Shown piece after piece: positions 1 through 10,875 of a stretch of 64,000 nucleotides of DNA. The stretch lies in NCBI RefSeq assembly GCF_001730295.1, contig NZ_MIKA01000001.1:124001-188000 (forward strand), given 5' to 3'. Source of the DNA: Enterococcus plantarum. GTDB taxonomy: Bacteria > Bacillota > Bacilli > Lactobacillales > Enterococcaceae. The stretch's first letter is position 1. Each line of letters starts with the position of its first letter. Position numbers and translations under genes: made by a program. The notes below the pieces were generated by a model. The model made no database searches. It was not told where the DNA came from and worked only from the letters and a program-made list of their open reading frames with translations.

Positions 1-123
1 ACAGCAAGTTCACTAAGTATGGATAATGATATTCCATTGGTGGTGTTCAATTTAAACGAAACAGGCAATATTCGCCGTGCATGTCTAGGTGAAAATATTG
101 GAACAACCGTAAGGGGGAAATAA
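1..123 (+). CDS. pyrH: UMP kinase, C-terminal fragment
   Basis: The first 40 codons read in frame to a TAA at 121-123 and match the end of bacterial UMP kinase (UMP to UDP, first step of UTP synthesis after UMP). The readable end includes [16 protein letters not shown] followed by a short GENIGTTV tail, which is the usual C-terminal strand and tail of PyrH. The 5' part lies outside the window. The stop is three bases before frr, in the pyrH-frr order usual for Firmicutes, and the frr ribosome site (AGGGGG) overlaps the last codons, so the two are probably cotranscribed. Confidence 0.9.
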   Translation, partial: TASSLSMDNDIPLVVFNLNETGNIRRACLGENIGTTVRGK

Positions 124-126
124 CAA

Positions 127-684
127 ATGAGTGGAACGGTATTAGAAACAGCAAAAGAAAAAATGAGTAAAGCAGAACAAAGTTTACAACGTGAATTGGG
201 TCAAATCCGTGCAGGACGCGCTAATGCAAGTCTTTTGGACCGTATTCAAGTAGATTACTATGGTGCACTAACACCTGTGAATCAATTAGCTGGAATCAAT
301 ATTCCAGAGGCCCGGGTATTGATGATCACACCTTTTGATAAAAATTCACTTGAAGATATTGAAAAAGCAATTCAAGCTAGTGATATTGGCATCAGCCCAA
401 CAAATGACGGTACAGTGATACGCTTAGTGATTCCACAATTAACGGAAGAGCGTCGTAAAGAATTAGCGAAAGATGTAAAAAAAGCTGCTGAAAATGCGAA
501 AATCGCTGTTCGTAATATTCGTCGTGATGCTATTGATGAGTTAAAAAAACAACAAAAAAGTAATGATATCACTGAAGATGAGTTGCGCAATTTAGAAAAA
601 GAAGCCCAAAAATTAACAGATGATAGTGTGAAAAATATTGATACGATCACTTCTGAAAAAGAAAAAGAACTGTTAGAAGTTTAA
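127..684 (+). CDS. frr: Ribosome recycling factor
   Basis: 185 residues, the standard length for RRF. It splits post-termination ribosomes together with EF-G in the cytoplasm. Family marks are visible: the N-terminal helix with [11 protein letters not shown] (about 29-39), the domain II strand region VDYYG, and the C-terminal helical stretch [17 protein letters not shown]. The ATG at 127 follows AGGGGG with good spacing. It is the second gene of the pyrH-frr unit and is followed by a strong terminator at 702-750. Nothing unusual. Confidence 0.97.
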   Translation: MSGTVLETAKEKMSKAEQSLQRELGQIRAGRANASLLDRIQVDYYGALTPVNQLAGINIPEARVLMITPFDKNSLEDIEKAIQASDIGISPTNDGTVIRLVIPQLTEERRKELAKDVKKAAENAKIAVRNIRRDAIDELKKQQKSNDITEDELRNLEKEAQKLTDDSVKNIDTITSEKEKELLEV

Positions 685-701
685 TAAGTTATTTGAATAT
701 G

Positions 702-750
702 AAAGAACAAGAAAATCCACTTGAATAGTGTATTTTCTTGTTCTTTTTAT
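702..750 (+). terminator. Rho-independent terminator of pyrH-frr
   Basis: AAAGAACAAGAAAAT (702-716) pairs perfectly with ATTTTCTTGTTCTTT (732-746) around a 15-base loop. The 3' arm runs into a U-rich tail. It lies directly after frr. Confidence 0.9.
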
Positions 751-819
751 ATAAAATGATGATTATAAAGATATAATCTATAGATTTTGTAAGGTCGAGC
801 GAGTGCAAGAAAAAACATC

Positions 820-848
820 TTGTTAAACCTCATGGGATATGGAATAAT
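820..848 (+). promoter_or_regulatory. Sigma-A-like promoter for the ABC-PASTA operon
   Basis: TTGTTA (820-825), a 17-base spacer and AATAAT (843-848, five of six matches to consensus) lie 36 bases before the GTG at 884. Placed between the frr terminator and the first ABC gene, this is the natural promoter of the three-gene unit. Confidence 0.55.
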
Positions 849-883
849 GATGTTAACTATATTTTCAAAAGGGAGCTGAAAAG

Positions 884-2350
884 GTGAATTTTATCAAACG
901 TGCATTATGCAGTGTTACTAGAAAAAAGGGGAAATCACTCATTTTATTTGCAGTGATTTTTGTGTTGGGAAACGTTATTGCAGGAGCCATTGCGATTCAA
1001 CAGTCTACACAGAACGTTGAAAAGAATGTCAAGAAGCAATTAGGTGGTACGGCTACGATTCAAATCGATTATGAGAATAATCAAGAAGAATTTGCAAAAG
1101 AAGACCTTAAAATTGAGCAACTTAAAATTGATTTAATGAAAAAAGTTGGGGAATCTCCATATGTAAAATATTATGATTATAACGCTTTAGCGATGGTTCA
1201 GACAAAGGAATTGAAAAGTGCTTCATTAGAATCAGAGCAATCTGGAGGCATGATGGAAGGATTTACCTTAAAAGGATCCAACTATCACAAAATTTTAGAT
1301 GTTGAAGAAAAAAATATAAAAATAGTAGCAGGTAAAGTATTTACTCAAGAAGAGATTGACAATGGCAAAAATGTCGGCTTGATTTCTTCAAAAGTAGCAG
1401 AAGAAAATGGGCTTTCTGTAGGTGATCAGATGGTCATGGATACTAGAACGTATGATTATAACGAGAATGGCGATGAAAAAGAATTATTCAAGACGGATGT
1501 CCCTATCCAAATTATCGGAATTTTTGAACCTACAACAGTAGAAATGAAAGACAAAGAAAATAAAAAAAATGAAGAGCAAAATATGAATCAACAATATATG
1601 TCAATGCAACAACTCAACACAATTTATTTACCAAACAAAACAGTGTTAGAAATTAACAAAGACAATATTGAAAAGCTAAAAAAAGTTGATCCAGATAGTC
1701 CTTATCTGTCGGAAGAGAGTCTAGAAGAATATTATACACCTGTTTATGTTTTGAAAAGTCCAGATGAGGTGGAAGCCTTTAAACAAGAAACACAGCCGCT
1801 TTTACCTAAGCTGTATACTGTGAAAGCTTCAACGGATCAATATGAACAAATCGGTGGAAGTATGAAAAAAATGTCTCAAATTTCAGGTTATGTGGTTATG
1901 ATTGCGGTCATTGCTACGTTACTGATAATTTCACTTGTCGTCTTATTGTTTATGCGTGATCGCAAACATGAATTAGGAATTTATCTCTCATTAGGTGATA
2001 AACGTAGCCACGTTATGGGACAAATTATTATTGAGATGTTGATCATAAGTGGAATTGCACTGATTCTTTCTTTGATTACAGGGAATTTCTTAGGGAAAAT
2101 GGTTTCAGAATCTTTATTGAATAGCGACCTATTAAATAATTCAAATGACCAAATGAACATGTTTATGGGCTTTGATGGACTAGGTACAACAGAATTGACA
2201 ACGGATGATATCATGAACGCTTATGAAGTGAAATTCTCATTAGGATATATCGTTACGTATTTAGTTGTTGGATTAGGTACAGTTCTAATGTCAGCAATTT
2301 TACCATTACTGTACATCGTTCGTTTAAATCCAAAGAAAATCATGATGTAG
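884..2350 (+). CDS. ABC transporter permease, MacB/FtsX type
   Basis: 488 residues. Seen: a first membrane helix at about 19-41, a large extracytoplasmic domain (about 42-335) with a MacB periplasmic-core-like character, then three helices near 337-359, 380-402 and 455-480, the FtsX-like layout. The start is GTG at 884, with GGGAG eight bases upstream. The cognate ATPase follows after 12 bases. Members of this family usually work as mechanotransmitters or exporters, moving peptides, lipids or lipoproteins or signalling envelope stress, rather than as importers. The substrate cannot be read from sequence. The coupled PASTA protein at 3030 suggests a job at the cell wall (inference). Confidence 0.85.
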   Translation: MNFIKRALCSVTRKKGKSLILFAVIFVLGNVIAGAIAIQQSTQNVEKNVKKQLGGTATIQIDYENNQEEFAKEDLKIEQLKIDLMKKVGESPYVKYYDYNALAMVQTKELKSASLESEQSGGMMEGFTLKGSNYHKILDVEEKNIKIVAGKVFTQEEIDNGKNVGLISSKVAEENGLSVGDQMVMDTRTYDYNENGDEKELFKTDVPIQIIGIFEPTTVEMKDKENKKNEEQNMNQQYMSMQQLNTIYLPNKTVLEINKDNIEKLKKVDPDSPYLSEESLEEYYTPVYVLKSPDEVEAFKQETQPLLPKLYTVKASTDQYEQIGGSMKKMSQISGYVVMIAVIATLLIISLVVLLFMRDRKHELGIYLSLGDKRSHVMGQIIIEMLIISGIALILSLITGNFLGKMVSESLLNSDLLNNSNDQMNMFMGFDGLGTTELTTDDIMNAYEVKFSLGYIVTYLVVGLGTVLMSAILPLLYIVRLNPKKIMM

Positions 2351-2362
2351 GAGGCAAGGAAA

Positions 2363-3037
2363 ATGGCAATTTTAGAAACAAAAGATCTCAGTTATTTTTA
2401 CCAAGATGGAGATCAACGTCGTTTTATATTAAAAAATACCAATGTTGCTTTTGAACAGGGGAAATTTTATACTATTTTGGGGCAATCTGGTTCAGGAAAA
2501 ACAACATTCCTTTCTCTGATCAGTGCTTTGGATACGCCTAAAGAGGGGCAAGTTTTATTGAATGGAAAAGATATCAAAACAATCGGATATGAGAAATATC
2601 GTCGCGATGATATCAGTATTATTTTCCAGAGTTACAACTTAGTTCCTTATCTGACAGCATTGGAAAATGTGTTAGTTGCAATGTCGATCACAGACAATGA
2701 ACTACCACCAAATCAAAAAGAAGTTGCGTATAATTTACTAGATTACATCGGGATCACAAGCGAAAAAGCGGATCGACTCGTAAATCAGCTTTCCGGTGGT
2801 GAACAACAACGTGTTGCGATTGCCAGAGCTTTAGCAACAAATGTAGACATTATTTTGGCGGATGAACCAACGGGGAATTTAGATGAAGGAATGGAGCAAG
2901 AGATTGTAGATATTTTTCAAAATCTAGCAAAAGTTCATAACAAATGTGTAATTGTTGTGACGCATTCTAATGATATTGCTGGGCAATCAGATGAGACTTA
3001 TTACCTGAAAAAAGGTGTGTTAAAAAAATATGAGTGA
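2363..3037 (+). CDS. ABC transporter ATP-binding protein, MacB/LolD type
   Basis: 224 residues, typical of the LolD/MacB-type ATPase. Walker A GQSGSGKT at 40-47, Q-loop region IIFQSYNLVP, signature LSGGEQQR near 142-149, Walker B ILADEPTGNLD, and an H-loop in VVTHSND are all present, so it should be an active ATPase. AGGAGG lies eight bases before the ATG. It pairs with the permease at 884 and overlaps the PASTA gene by eight bases (ATGAGTGA), which implies translational coupling of all three products. Confidence 0.93.
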   Translation: MAILETKDLSYFYQDGDQRRFILKNTNVAFEQGKFYTILGQSGSGKTTFLSLISALDTPKEGQVLLNGKDIKTIGYEKYRRDDISIIFQSYNLVPYLTALENVLVAMSITDNELPPNQKEVAYNLLDYIGITSEKADRLVNQLSGGEQQRVAIARALATNVDIILADEPTGNLDEGMEQEIVDIFQNLAKVHNKCVIVVTHSNDIAGQSDETYYLKKGVLKKYE

Positions 3038-4613
3038 TTTTCTATCAAATTTCAGCGGAGATAATTATGAGAAAACCCGCCAGAAAAAAAATGAACAAAA
3101 AGAAAAATTAAGTAAAAATGAACCTGACAAGAAACCGAAGTCTGAAAAGGATTCAATAGGTAAAGAAGATTCGGCTGTCAAACAAGGAGAAAGTCACTCT
3201 GAAGTATCGTATGGACCACGAAACAATCCGGATAATGCTCCTACTGCTGCAAAAGAGAAAAAAATTGAATCAAGTGATACTGAGGGCTTGATATATTCTA
3301 AAAAAAGATCAAAAAAGAAAAAATACGAGTCGGTACAAGAACCAGTTAAAGAAACTGAACCAACTACTACAATACCAGTGAATCAGTCAAAGAATCCCGA
3401 AGAAGTGATTGAAACAGATCCAAACTATAAAAAAGAGAAAATCAAAAAATATCTTTATATTGGTCTAGGAAGTTTGGCAGCAGTTTTATTATTATATTTT
3501 GGCTATTACCAAATGACCCATGTAAAAGTCCCTAATTTTGAAGGAAAAGAATTGTCTGAAGTACGTGAATGGACAACTGAGAATGGCGTAAAACTTCAAG
3601 TAGAGCAAAAATACGATTTTGATAAAGAAGCAAACGTAATCATTCAACAAACAGTGAAAAACAAGAAAATCAAAAAAGGTAAAACTTTAGTAGTTGATGC
3701 TAGCATTGGAGCGGACCCAGAAGAAGCCATTTCACTACCAGACTTCAAATCAATGAAAACAGCAGATGCGAAAAAATGGATCAGCAAGCAAAAAGCAGAT
3801 AATTTAGCTATCATTGAAGAATACAGTGATAAAGTAGCAGCAGGTGACTATCTAAAATTCGAAATAACAAACAAAGATGTAAAAGCCGAAAATTATAAAC
3901 GTAAAGACAAAGCCAAAGTCTATTTTTCTAAAGGCAAAGAAGTTTTTGAAAAAGATATTCCGATGCCTGATTTTGCTGGAAAGCCAAAAGAAGAAGCAAC
4001 TGAATGGGCTAAGAAAAATGAAATTACACTAACAGTCGAGGAAGCGGACTCTGATAAGGTAGAGACTGGGAAAATTATTTCTCAAAGCGTTGGGAAAGAC
4101 ACTAAGGTTGCCAAAAAAGAAGCAATGTCAATTACCGTTTCAACAGGTAAAGCGTTAATTGTCCCAGATTTTTCGCAATTTACAGTAGAAGAAGCAGAAT
4201 CAAAAGCAAGTGGATTACAAGTTCAAGTGAAACAATTATTTAATGATGAGGTTCCATACGGACAATTTATCAGTCAATCCGTAGAGATAGGGAAAAAATA
4301 TACAGAAAAAGATGAAAAACCTGTGATTCAAGTCGTTTATTCTTCAGGAAGACCCTATATTAAAGATTTGCGCGACAATACATTAGAAGGAGATCTTCAA
4401 AAGATTTTTTACGATGATTATCAGTCAAAAGGTGCGAATATCACCTATCAGGTTTATTATGTCGATTCAACTGTAACTAAAGGGACTGTGGTGAATATGA
4501 GTCAATATAATGAATTTATTCCGATCAATTCTGTTGTTCAAATCGGTGTCAGCAAAGGGAATCTAAAACCTGAAGAAAATAAACCTTCAGAAAAAGAAGA
4601 AAAGATGGATTAA
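3030..4613 (+). CDS. Membrane-anchored PASTA-domain protein (no kinase domain)
   Basis: 527 residues. Residues 1-140 are a Lys/Glu-rich, low-complexity, presumably cytoplasmic segment. One membrane helix follows at about 142-162. Outside lie about four tandem PASTA-like units, starting near VKVPNFEGKELSEV, ISLPDFKSMKTADA, IPMPDFAGKPKEEA and LIVPDFSQFTVEEA, then a fifth diverged region and a charged tail. PASTA domains in PrkC/StkP kinases and PBP2x bind muropeptides or beta-lactams, but no kinase or transpeptidase domain exists here. The gene overlaps the ABC ATPase by eight bases, so it is probably an accessory wall sensor for that transporter (inference). A terminator follows. Confidence 0.85.
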   Translation: MSDFLSNFSGDNYEKTRQKKNEQKEKLSKNEPDKKPKSEKDSIGKEDSAVKQGESHSEVSYGPRNNPDNAPTAAKEKKIESSDTEGLIYSKKRSKKKKYESVQEPVKETEPTTTIPVNQSKNPEEVIETDPNYKKEKIKKYLYIGLGSLAAVLLLYFGYYQMTHVKVPNFEGKELSEVREWTTENGVKLQVEQKYDFDKEANVIIQQTVKNKKIKKGKTLVVDASIGADPEEAISLPDFKSMKTADAKKWISKQKADNLAIIEEYSDKVAAGDYLKFEITNKDVKAENYKRKDKAKVYFSKGKEVFEKDIPMPDFAGKPKEEATEWAKKNEITLTVEEADSDKVETGKIISQSVGKDTKVAKKEAMSITVSTGKALIVPDFSQFTVEEAESKASGLQVQVKQLFNDEVPYGQFISQSVEIGKKYTEKDEKPVIQVVYSSGRPYIKDLRDNTLEGDLQKIFYDDYQSKGANITYQVYYVDSTVTKGTVVNMSQYNEFIPINSVVQIGVSKGNLKPEENKPSEKEEKMD

Positions 4614-4626
4614 AATGCATTTTTTT

Positions 4627-4672
4627 GGGAAGTGAAGCAAAACGATTTTAAGTTTTGTTTCCTTTCTTTTTT
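4627..4672 (+). terminator. Terminator after the PASTA gene
   Basis: GAAGCAAAAC (4634-4643) pairs with GTTTTGTTTC (4652-4661, one G-U pair), followed by a run of pyrimidines ending in six T. It closes the ABC-PASTA unit. Confidence 0.75.
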
Positions 4673-4815
4673 AATTTAATGGAAAATTTTATGAGTAAAA
4701 AGACGGCAGAACCCATTTTTAAGTGCAAGTTTAGCCTGAATTAAGCGGATTCCCTCATAAATTTATTAAATAATGTGGAAATCTTTCCATTTGCATAGGC
4801 ATTTCTGAAAGATAT

Positions 4816-4824
4816 TGCTATAAT
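4816..4824 (+). promoter_or_regulatory. Extended -10 promoter for uppS-cdsA-dxr-eep-proS
   Basis: TGCTATAAT is a perfect -10 with the TGn extension, about 35 bases before the uppS start. No good -35 is seen at normal spacing, as often holds for extended -10 promoters. Confidence 0.6.
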
Positions 4825-4858
4825 AGTCTAGACAGATTTTTGGAATGGAGGGAAAAAT

Positions 4859-5662
4859 ATGTTACGTTTTTTTCCGCAAAAGAATAAATACATACAAAAA
4901 GAGAGTACATTTACTTTTGATAGCGAAGGTCCGATCCCAGGACACGTAGCCGTTATTATGGACGGGAATGGTCGGTGGGCTCAAAATCGACGTTTGCCAC
5001 GAATTGCTGGGCATAAAGAAGGCATGAACACAGTTAAAAAAATTACGAAACATGCTAGTAAATTAGGGATCAAAGTCCTAACGTTATATGCATTTTCAAC
5101 TGAAAATTGGAAACGACCAACAGATGAAGTAAGTTTTCTAATGCAGTTACCAGTCGATTTTTTTGATACCTTTGTACCAGAGTTGATCAAAGAAAATGTA
5201 AAAGTTCAAGTAATGGGGTACAAAGAATTGTTACCAGCCCATACACAAGATGCAATAGAGCGAGCGATTGAACAAACAAAAAATAATACTGGTATGATTT
5301 TAAATTTTGCTTTAAACTATGGTTCAAGAGCTGAAATTCTGACAGCGGTAAAAGAAATAGCTGCAAAAGCCGCAAATAATCAACTATCGACTGACGAGAT
5401 TACTGAGGCGACAATTGAGGATCATTTGATGACAAGCTTTTTATCCGAGGACTTAAGGGACCCAGAATTATTGATTCGTACAAGTGGCGAAGAAAGAATC
5501 AGTAATTTCTTGCTTTGGCAGATAGCGTACAGCGAATTGTTTTTTACAGATGCTTTGTGGCCTGATTTTAATGATAAACTATTAGAAAATGCGCTAGCAT
5601 CGTTTCAAAATAGAAATCGCCGTTTTGGCGGCTTAAAGGAAACAGAGGAGGAAGATAAATGA
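4859..5662 (+). CDS. uppS: Undecaprenyl diphosphate synthase (cis-isoprenyl transferase)
   Basis: 267 residues. It condenses isopentenyl diphosphate onto farnesyl diphosphate to give the C55 lipid carrier for peptidoglycan and teichoic acids. The catalytic P-loop HVAVIMDGNGRWA has its Asp at residue 35. The FSTENWKRP segment and the C-terminal RTSGEERISNFLLWQ active-site signature with the SELFF region are intact. The N-terminus carries an extra ~28 residues of basic sequence before the core. GGAGGG precedes the ATG. It overlaps cdsA by four bases (ATGA). Confidence 0.97.
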   Translation: MLRFFPQKNKYIQKESTFTFDSEGPIPGHVAVIMDGNGRWAQNRRLPRIAGHKEGMNTVKKITKHASKLGIKVLTLYAFSTENWKRPTDEVSFLMQLPVDFFDTFVPELIKENVKVQVMGYKELLPAHTQDAIERAIEQTKNNTGMILNFALNYGSRAEILTAVKEIAAKAANNQLSTDEITEATIEDHLMTSFLSEDLRDPELLIRTSGEERISNFLLWQIAYSELFFTDALWPDFNDKLLENALASFQNRNRRFGGLKETEEEDK

Positions 5663-6459
5663 GACAGCGCATTATTACTGCTGCCGTAGCATTAGTAGTA
5701 TTTATACCGATCATTTGGTACGGGGGCTTTGCGATTGAACTTGCGGCAGCGATATTGGCAGTTGTAGGGGTTTATGAATTATTTAGAATGAAAGGACTAG
5801 AAATTGCTAGTTTTGAAGGTGTACTTTCAGCTTTAGGTGCAGTATTTTTAGTTTTGCCAAAAGATCGCTGGTTTTTCTTTTTACCAGAAAAAGCGGATAA
5901 TTTTATTTTATTTTACCTAACAGTCATGATTTTATTAGGTGGTTTAGTTGCTTCCAAGAATATGTATACCATCTCTCAAGCTGGTTTTCCAGTTATCACA
6001 AGTTTGTATGTAGGTGTCGGCTTCCAAAACTTTGTGAGCGCTAGACATACTGGTTTTGTTGTATTGCTTTATGCATTATTTGTTGTATGGGCAACGGATA
6101 TTGGGGCTTATTTTATTGGGAAACAGTTTGGGAAAAGAAAGTTATGGCCAGAAGTTTCACCTAACAAAACGATTGAAGGCTCATTAGGCGGAATTCTCTG
6201 CGCAGTCGTTGTGGCATTAGTGTTCTTGCTGTTGACACCAAATAAAGAATTGTTTGTTTATAACTTACCAACTATGCTAATTATCACTGTTGTCTTTTCG
6301 ATTGTCGGACAATTCGGAGATTTAGTTGAATCATCCATCAAACGTCATTATGATGTAAAAGATTCCGGCACTATTTTACCAGGGCACGGCGGTATATTAG
6401 ATCGTTTCGACAGCTTACTTTTTGTTTTTCCAATTATGCATTTATTCGGACTATTTTAA
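5659..6459 (+). CDS. cdsA: Phosphatidate cytidylyltransferase
   Basis: 266 residues, strongly hydrophobic with about eight membrane segments. It makes CDP-diacylglycerol from phosphatidate and CTP, the branch point for phosphatidylglycerol and cardiolipin. The CDP-DAG synthase signature is clear near the C-terminus: SSIKRHYDVKDSG followed by PGHGGILDRFDS, with the metal-binding acidic residues. It begins inside the uppS stop (ATGA overlap, 5659-5662) behind a GGAGGAAG ribosome site, so translation is coupled to uppS. Confidence 0.96.
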   Translation: MRQRIITAAVALVVFIPIIWYGGFAIELAAAILAVVGVYELFRMKGLEIASFEGVLSALGAVFLVLPKDRWFFFLPEKADNFILFYLTVMILLGGLVASKNMYTISQAGFPVITSLYVGVGFQNFVSARHTGFVVLLYALFVVWATDIGAYFIGKQFGKRKLWPEVSPNKTIEGSLGGILCAVVVALVFLLLTPNKELFVYNLPTMLIITVVFSIVGQFGDLVESSIKRHYDVKDSGTILPGHGGILDRFDSLLFVFPIMHLFGLF

Positions 6460-6482
6460 TTTTCTAAACAAGAAGGGAAGGT

Positions 6483-6515
6483 GAAAAACTCTGAATGTTC
6501 AGGGTTTTTCTTTTT
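6483..6515 (+). terminator. Terminator-like hairpin between cdsA and dxr
   Basis: GAAAAACTCTGAA (6483-6495) pairs with TTCAGGGTTTTTC (6498-6510) through one G-U pair, and TTTTT follows at 6511-6515. It has the form of an intrinsic terminator or attenuator inside an otherwise tight operon. The loop holds an ATG (6495-6497) in frame with dxr. Confidence 0.6.
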
Positions 6516-6518
6516 AAT

Positions 6519-7679
6519 ATGAAAAACATTGCATTATTAGGTGCTACAGGTTCTATTGGCATGAACACAGTGGCTGTTGTTACAGCGTATCCGGAGTTAT
6601 TCCAAATCGAATCGTTGACCTTTCATTCAAATAGTGAAAAAGGCGCGGATTTAATTAAAATGTTAAAGCCGAAATATGTGGGTGTAGGCACAGAACAAAT
6701 GAAAAAAGAGTTTACTACTCGTTTCCCTGAAATTGAATTTGGAGTAGGCGAAGAGGGGCTAATAAAAGCTGCAACGCTTGAATCAGTTGACGTCGTATTA
6801 ACTGCGGTTACAGGCAGTGTGGGGTTGAATCCTACATTAGCTGCAATTAAAGCAAAGAAAGATATTGCTTTAGCAAACAAAGAAACGTTAGTTATGGCAG
6901 GGCAGTGGGTCATGGAAGAAGCAAGAAAAAATGAAGTGCGTATTTTACCCGTCGACAGTGAACATTCTGCAATTTTTCAATGTTTAGATGGACAAAAATC
7001 AGATAATTTAAAAGAGTTAGTAATCACAGCATCAGGTGGTAGCTTTAGAGATTTAACTCGTGAAGAGCTTAAAACTGTTACTTTGGAAGAGGCTTTGAAC
7101 CATCCAAACTGGTCTATGGGTAGAAAGATTACGGTAGATTCATCAACGATGATGAATAAAGGCTTAGAAGTTATTGAAGCACATTGGTTATTTGGTACAG
7201 ATTATGATAAAATAAAAGTTGTTTTACATAAAGAAAGTATAGTTCATTCGATGATTGTTTTAAAAGATGGTGCATACTTGGCTCAACTTGGACCAAGTGA
7301 CATGCGTGAACCAATTCAATATGCATTGACGTATCCTAACCGTTTGCCGATTCAAGATGAAAAAGCATTCGATTTAACTGAGATTAGTCAATTAAATTTT
7401 AAGCCAATGGATTTTGAGCGTTTTCCCATGTTAGAACTTGCTTATATTGTTGGGGAAAAAGGTGGAGCATTTCCAACAGTCTATAATGCGGCGAACGAAA
7501 TTGCGGCAAATGCATTTATTGATGGCAAAATTTCATATCTTCAAATTGAGGAATTTGTCCAAAAAGCAATTTGGAATTATACAGAAACAAAGGAAGTCAC
7601 TTTGGAAGAAGTGATTGCGATCGATAAACAAACAAGAACTATCGTAGAAAGATGGATAAAGGAAGAAGGTCTGTTATGA
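6519..7679 (+). CDS. dxr: 1-deoxy-D-xylulose 5-phosphate reductoisomerase
   Basis: 386 residues from the ATG at 6519. NADPH-dependent conversion of DXP to MEP, the committed step of the non-mevalonate isoprenoid pathway. The Rossmann motif GATGSIGMNT stands at the N-terminus as usual, and the substrate-binding PVDSEHSAIFQC, ASGGSFRD and MNKGLEVIEAHWLFG segments are intact. An in-frame ATG at 6495 has a better ribosome site (AAGGTG, 11 bases) and would add eight residues, but it lies in the loop of the hairpin at 6483-6515. The family N-terminus favours 6519. The gene overlaps rseP by four bases. Confidence 0.94.
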   Translation: MKNIALLGATGSIGMNTVAVVTAYPELFQIESLTFHSNSEKGADLIKMLKPKYVGVGTEQMKKEFTTRFPEIEFGVGEEGLIKAATLESVDVVLTAVTGSVGLNPTLAAIKAKKDIALANKETLVMAGQWVMEEARKNEVRILPVDSEHSAIFQCLDGQKSDNLKELVITASGGSFRDLTREELKTVTLEEALNHPNWSMGRKITVDSSTMMNKGLEVIEAHWLFGTDYDKIKVVLHKESIVHSMIVLKDGAYLAQLGPSDMREPIQYALTYPNRLPIQDEKAFDLTEISQLNFKPMDFERFPMLELAYIVGEKGGAFPTVYNAANEIAANAFIDGKISYLQIEEFVQKAIWNYTETKEVTLEEVIAIDKQTRTIVERWIKEEGLL

Positions 7680-8944
7680 AAACAATCATTACATTTATTA
7701 TTGTCTTTGGAATTCTTGTCTTAGTACATGAATTTGGACATTTTTTCTTCGCAAAGCGTTCAGGAATATTGGTACGTGAATTTGCGATTGGTATGGGTCC
7801 GAAGATTTTTGCCCATCAAGGTAAAGATGGCACAACCTATACAATTCGTATTTTACCGATCGGTGGCTATGTTCGTATGGCTGGGATGGGTGAAGACGAG
7901 ACGGAGTTAGCCCCCGGAATGACTCTTTCTGTTGAGTTGAATGAACAGGAAGAAGTCGTAAAAATCAATACAAGTAAGAAAGTTCAATTGACAAATAGTA
8001 TTCCAATGGAAATGCTAGAGGCTGATTTGGAAAGAGAACTATTCATCAAAGGTTATGTCAATGGAGATGAATCAGAAGAGACTACGTATAAAGTGAATCA
8101 CGATGCAACGATCATTGAACAAGATGGAACGGAAGTTAGAATTGCACCGATTGATGTACAGTTCCAATCCGCAAAACTTTGGCAACGGATGTTGACGAAT
8201 TTCGCTGGACCGATGAACAATTTTATTCTCGCGTTAGTATTGTTTACAGTTTATGTCTTTATGCAAGGTGGTGTGACGTATACAAATACTAATCTAATCG
8301 GTGGTGTCCAACCAGATAGTCCAGCCGCAAAAGCTAGCTTAAAAGCAGATGATAAAATTGTATCAATCAATGGCACATCTGTTAGTGACTGGAATGATTT
8401 CACAAAAATAATTCAAGATAGTCCTGATAAAGAATTGAACCTAATGGTAGAATCTGATGGAAAAACTAGAGAAGTTGATGTAATACCTAAAAGTCAAAAA
8501 TCTGGCAAACAAGAAATTGGTGTGATTGGAATCTTACCGCCGAAGAAAACGGGCTTAGCAGATAAACTGCTTGGCGGAGTAGAAACAACTTTAAGTAGTT
8601 CTATGCAAATATTCAAAGCTCTTAAATCATTATTTACTGGATTTAGTTTAGATAAATTGGGTGGTCCAGTAATGATGTTCCAAATGTCCGCAGAAGCATC
8701 CAAAGCTGGTTTAAACACTGTGATCTGGTTGATGGCCATGTTATCCGTCAACCTTGGGATCATCAACTTATTGCCAATTCCTGCTTTAGATGGTGGAAAA
8801 ATCGTTTTAAATATTTTTGAAGGGCTTAGAGGAAAACCTTTAAGTCAGGAAAAAGAAGGCATACTAACACTGATAGGCTTTGGTTTCATCATGTTATTGA
8901 TGGTGTTAGTTACTTGGAACGATATTCAACGTTTTTTCTTTTAA
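7676..8944 (+). CDS. rseP: RIP site-2 metalloprotease, Eep/RseP
   Basis: 422 residues from the ATG at 7676 (ATGA overlap with the dxr stop, GGAAGAAGG upstream). Zinc site HEFGH at 18-22 in the first membrane helix, a PDZ domain in the middle (about 225-310), and the third metal ligand in the NLLPIPALDGGK motif near the C-terminus. The enterococcal orthologue Eep trims lipoprotein signal peptides into sex pheromones and cleaves anti-sigma factors, so this is the likely function. Close similarity in layout and sequence to E. faecalis Eep supports the genus call. Position between dxr and proS is common in Lactobacillales. Confidence 0.96.
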   Translation: MKTIITFIIVFGILVLVHEFGHFFFAKRSGILVREFAIGMGPKIFAHQGKDGTTYTIRILPIGGYVRMAGMGEDETELAPGMTLSVELNEQEEVVKINTSKKVQLTNSIPMEMLEADLERELFIKGYVNGDESEETTYKVNHDATIIEQDGTEVRIAPIDVQFQSAKLWQRMLTNFAGPMNNFILALVLFTVYVFMQGGVTYTNTNLIGGVQPDSPAAKASLKADDKIVSINGTSVSDWNDFTKIIQDSPDKELNLMVESDGKTREVDVIPKSQKSGKQEIGVIGILPPKKTGLADKLLGGVETTLSSSMQIFKALKSLFTGFSLDKLGGPVMMFQMSAEASKAGLNTVIWLMAMLSVNLGIINLLPIPALDGGKIVLNIFEGLRGKPLSQEKEGILTLIGFGFIMLLMVLVTWNDIQRFFF

Positions 8945-10729
<1,785 letters not shown>

Positions 10730-10733
10730 AGCT

Positions 10734-10781
10734 AAAAATGTTTACGGGATTAATCTTCAATCAGATTCCGTAAACATTTTT
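10734..10781 (+). terminator. Terminator after proS
   Basis: AAAAATGTTTACGG (10735-10748) pairs with CCGTAAACATTTTT (10768-10781). An inner AATCT/AGATT pairing extends the stem and the 3' arm ends in T5. Confidence 0.9.
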
Positions 10782-10836
10782 CGATACGATTAATTGGAGA
10801 ATGGTAGTAAATCAGAACGCATAAGTTTTGTTTGCA

Positions 10837-10865
10837 TTGAATTTCAACGGAAAAAATAGTATACT
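10837..10865 (+). promoter_or_regulatory. Promoter for the polC leader
   Basis: TTGAAT (10837-10842), a 17-base spacer and TATACT (10860-10865). Transcription would begin near 10872 and produce a leader of about 330 bases before polC. Confidence 0.6.
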
Positions 10866-10875
10866 TAATCGTGGC

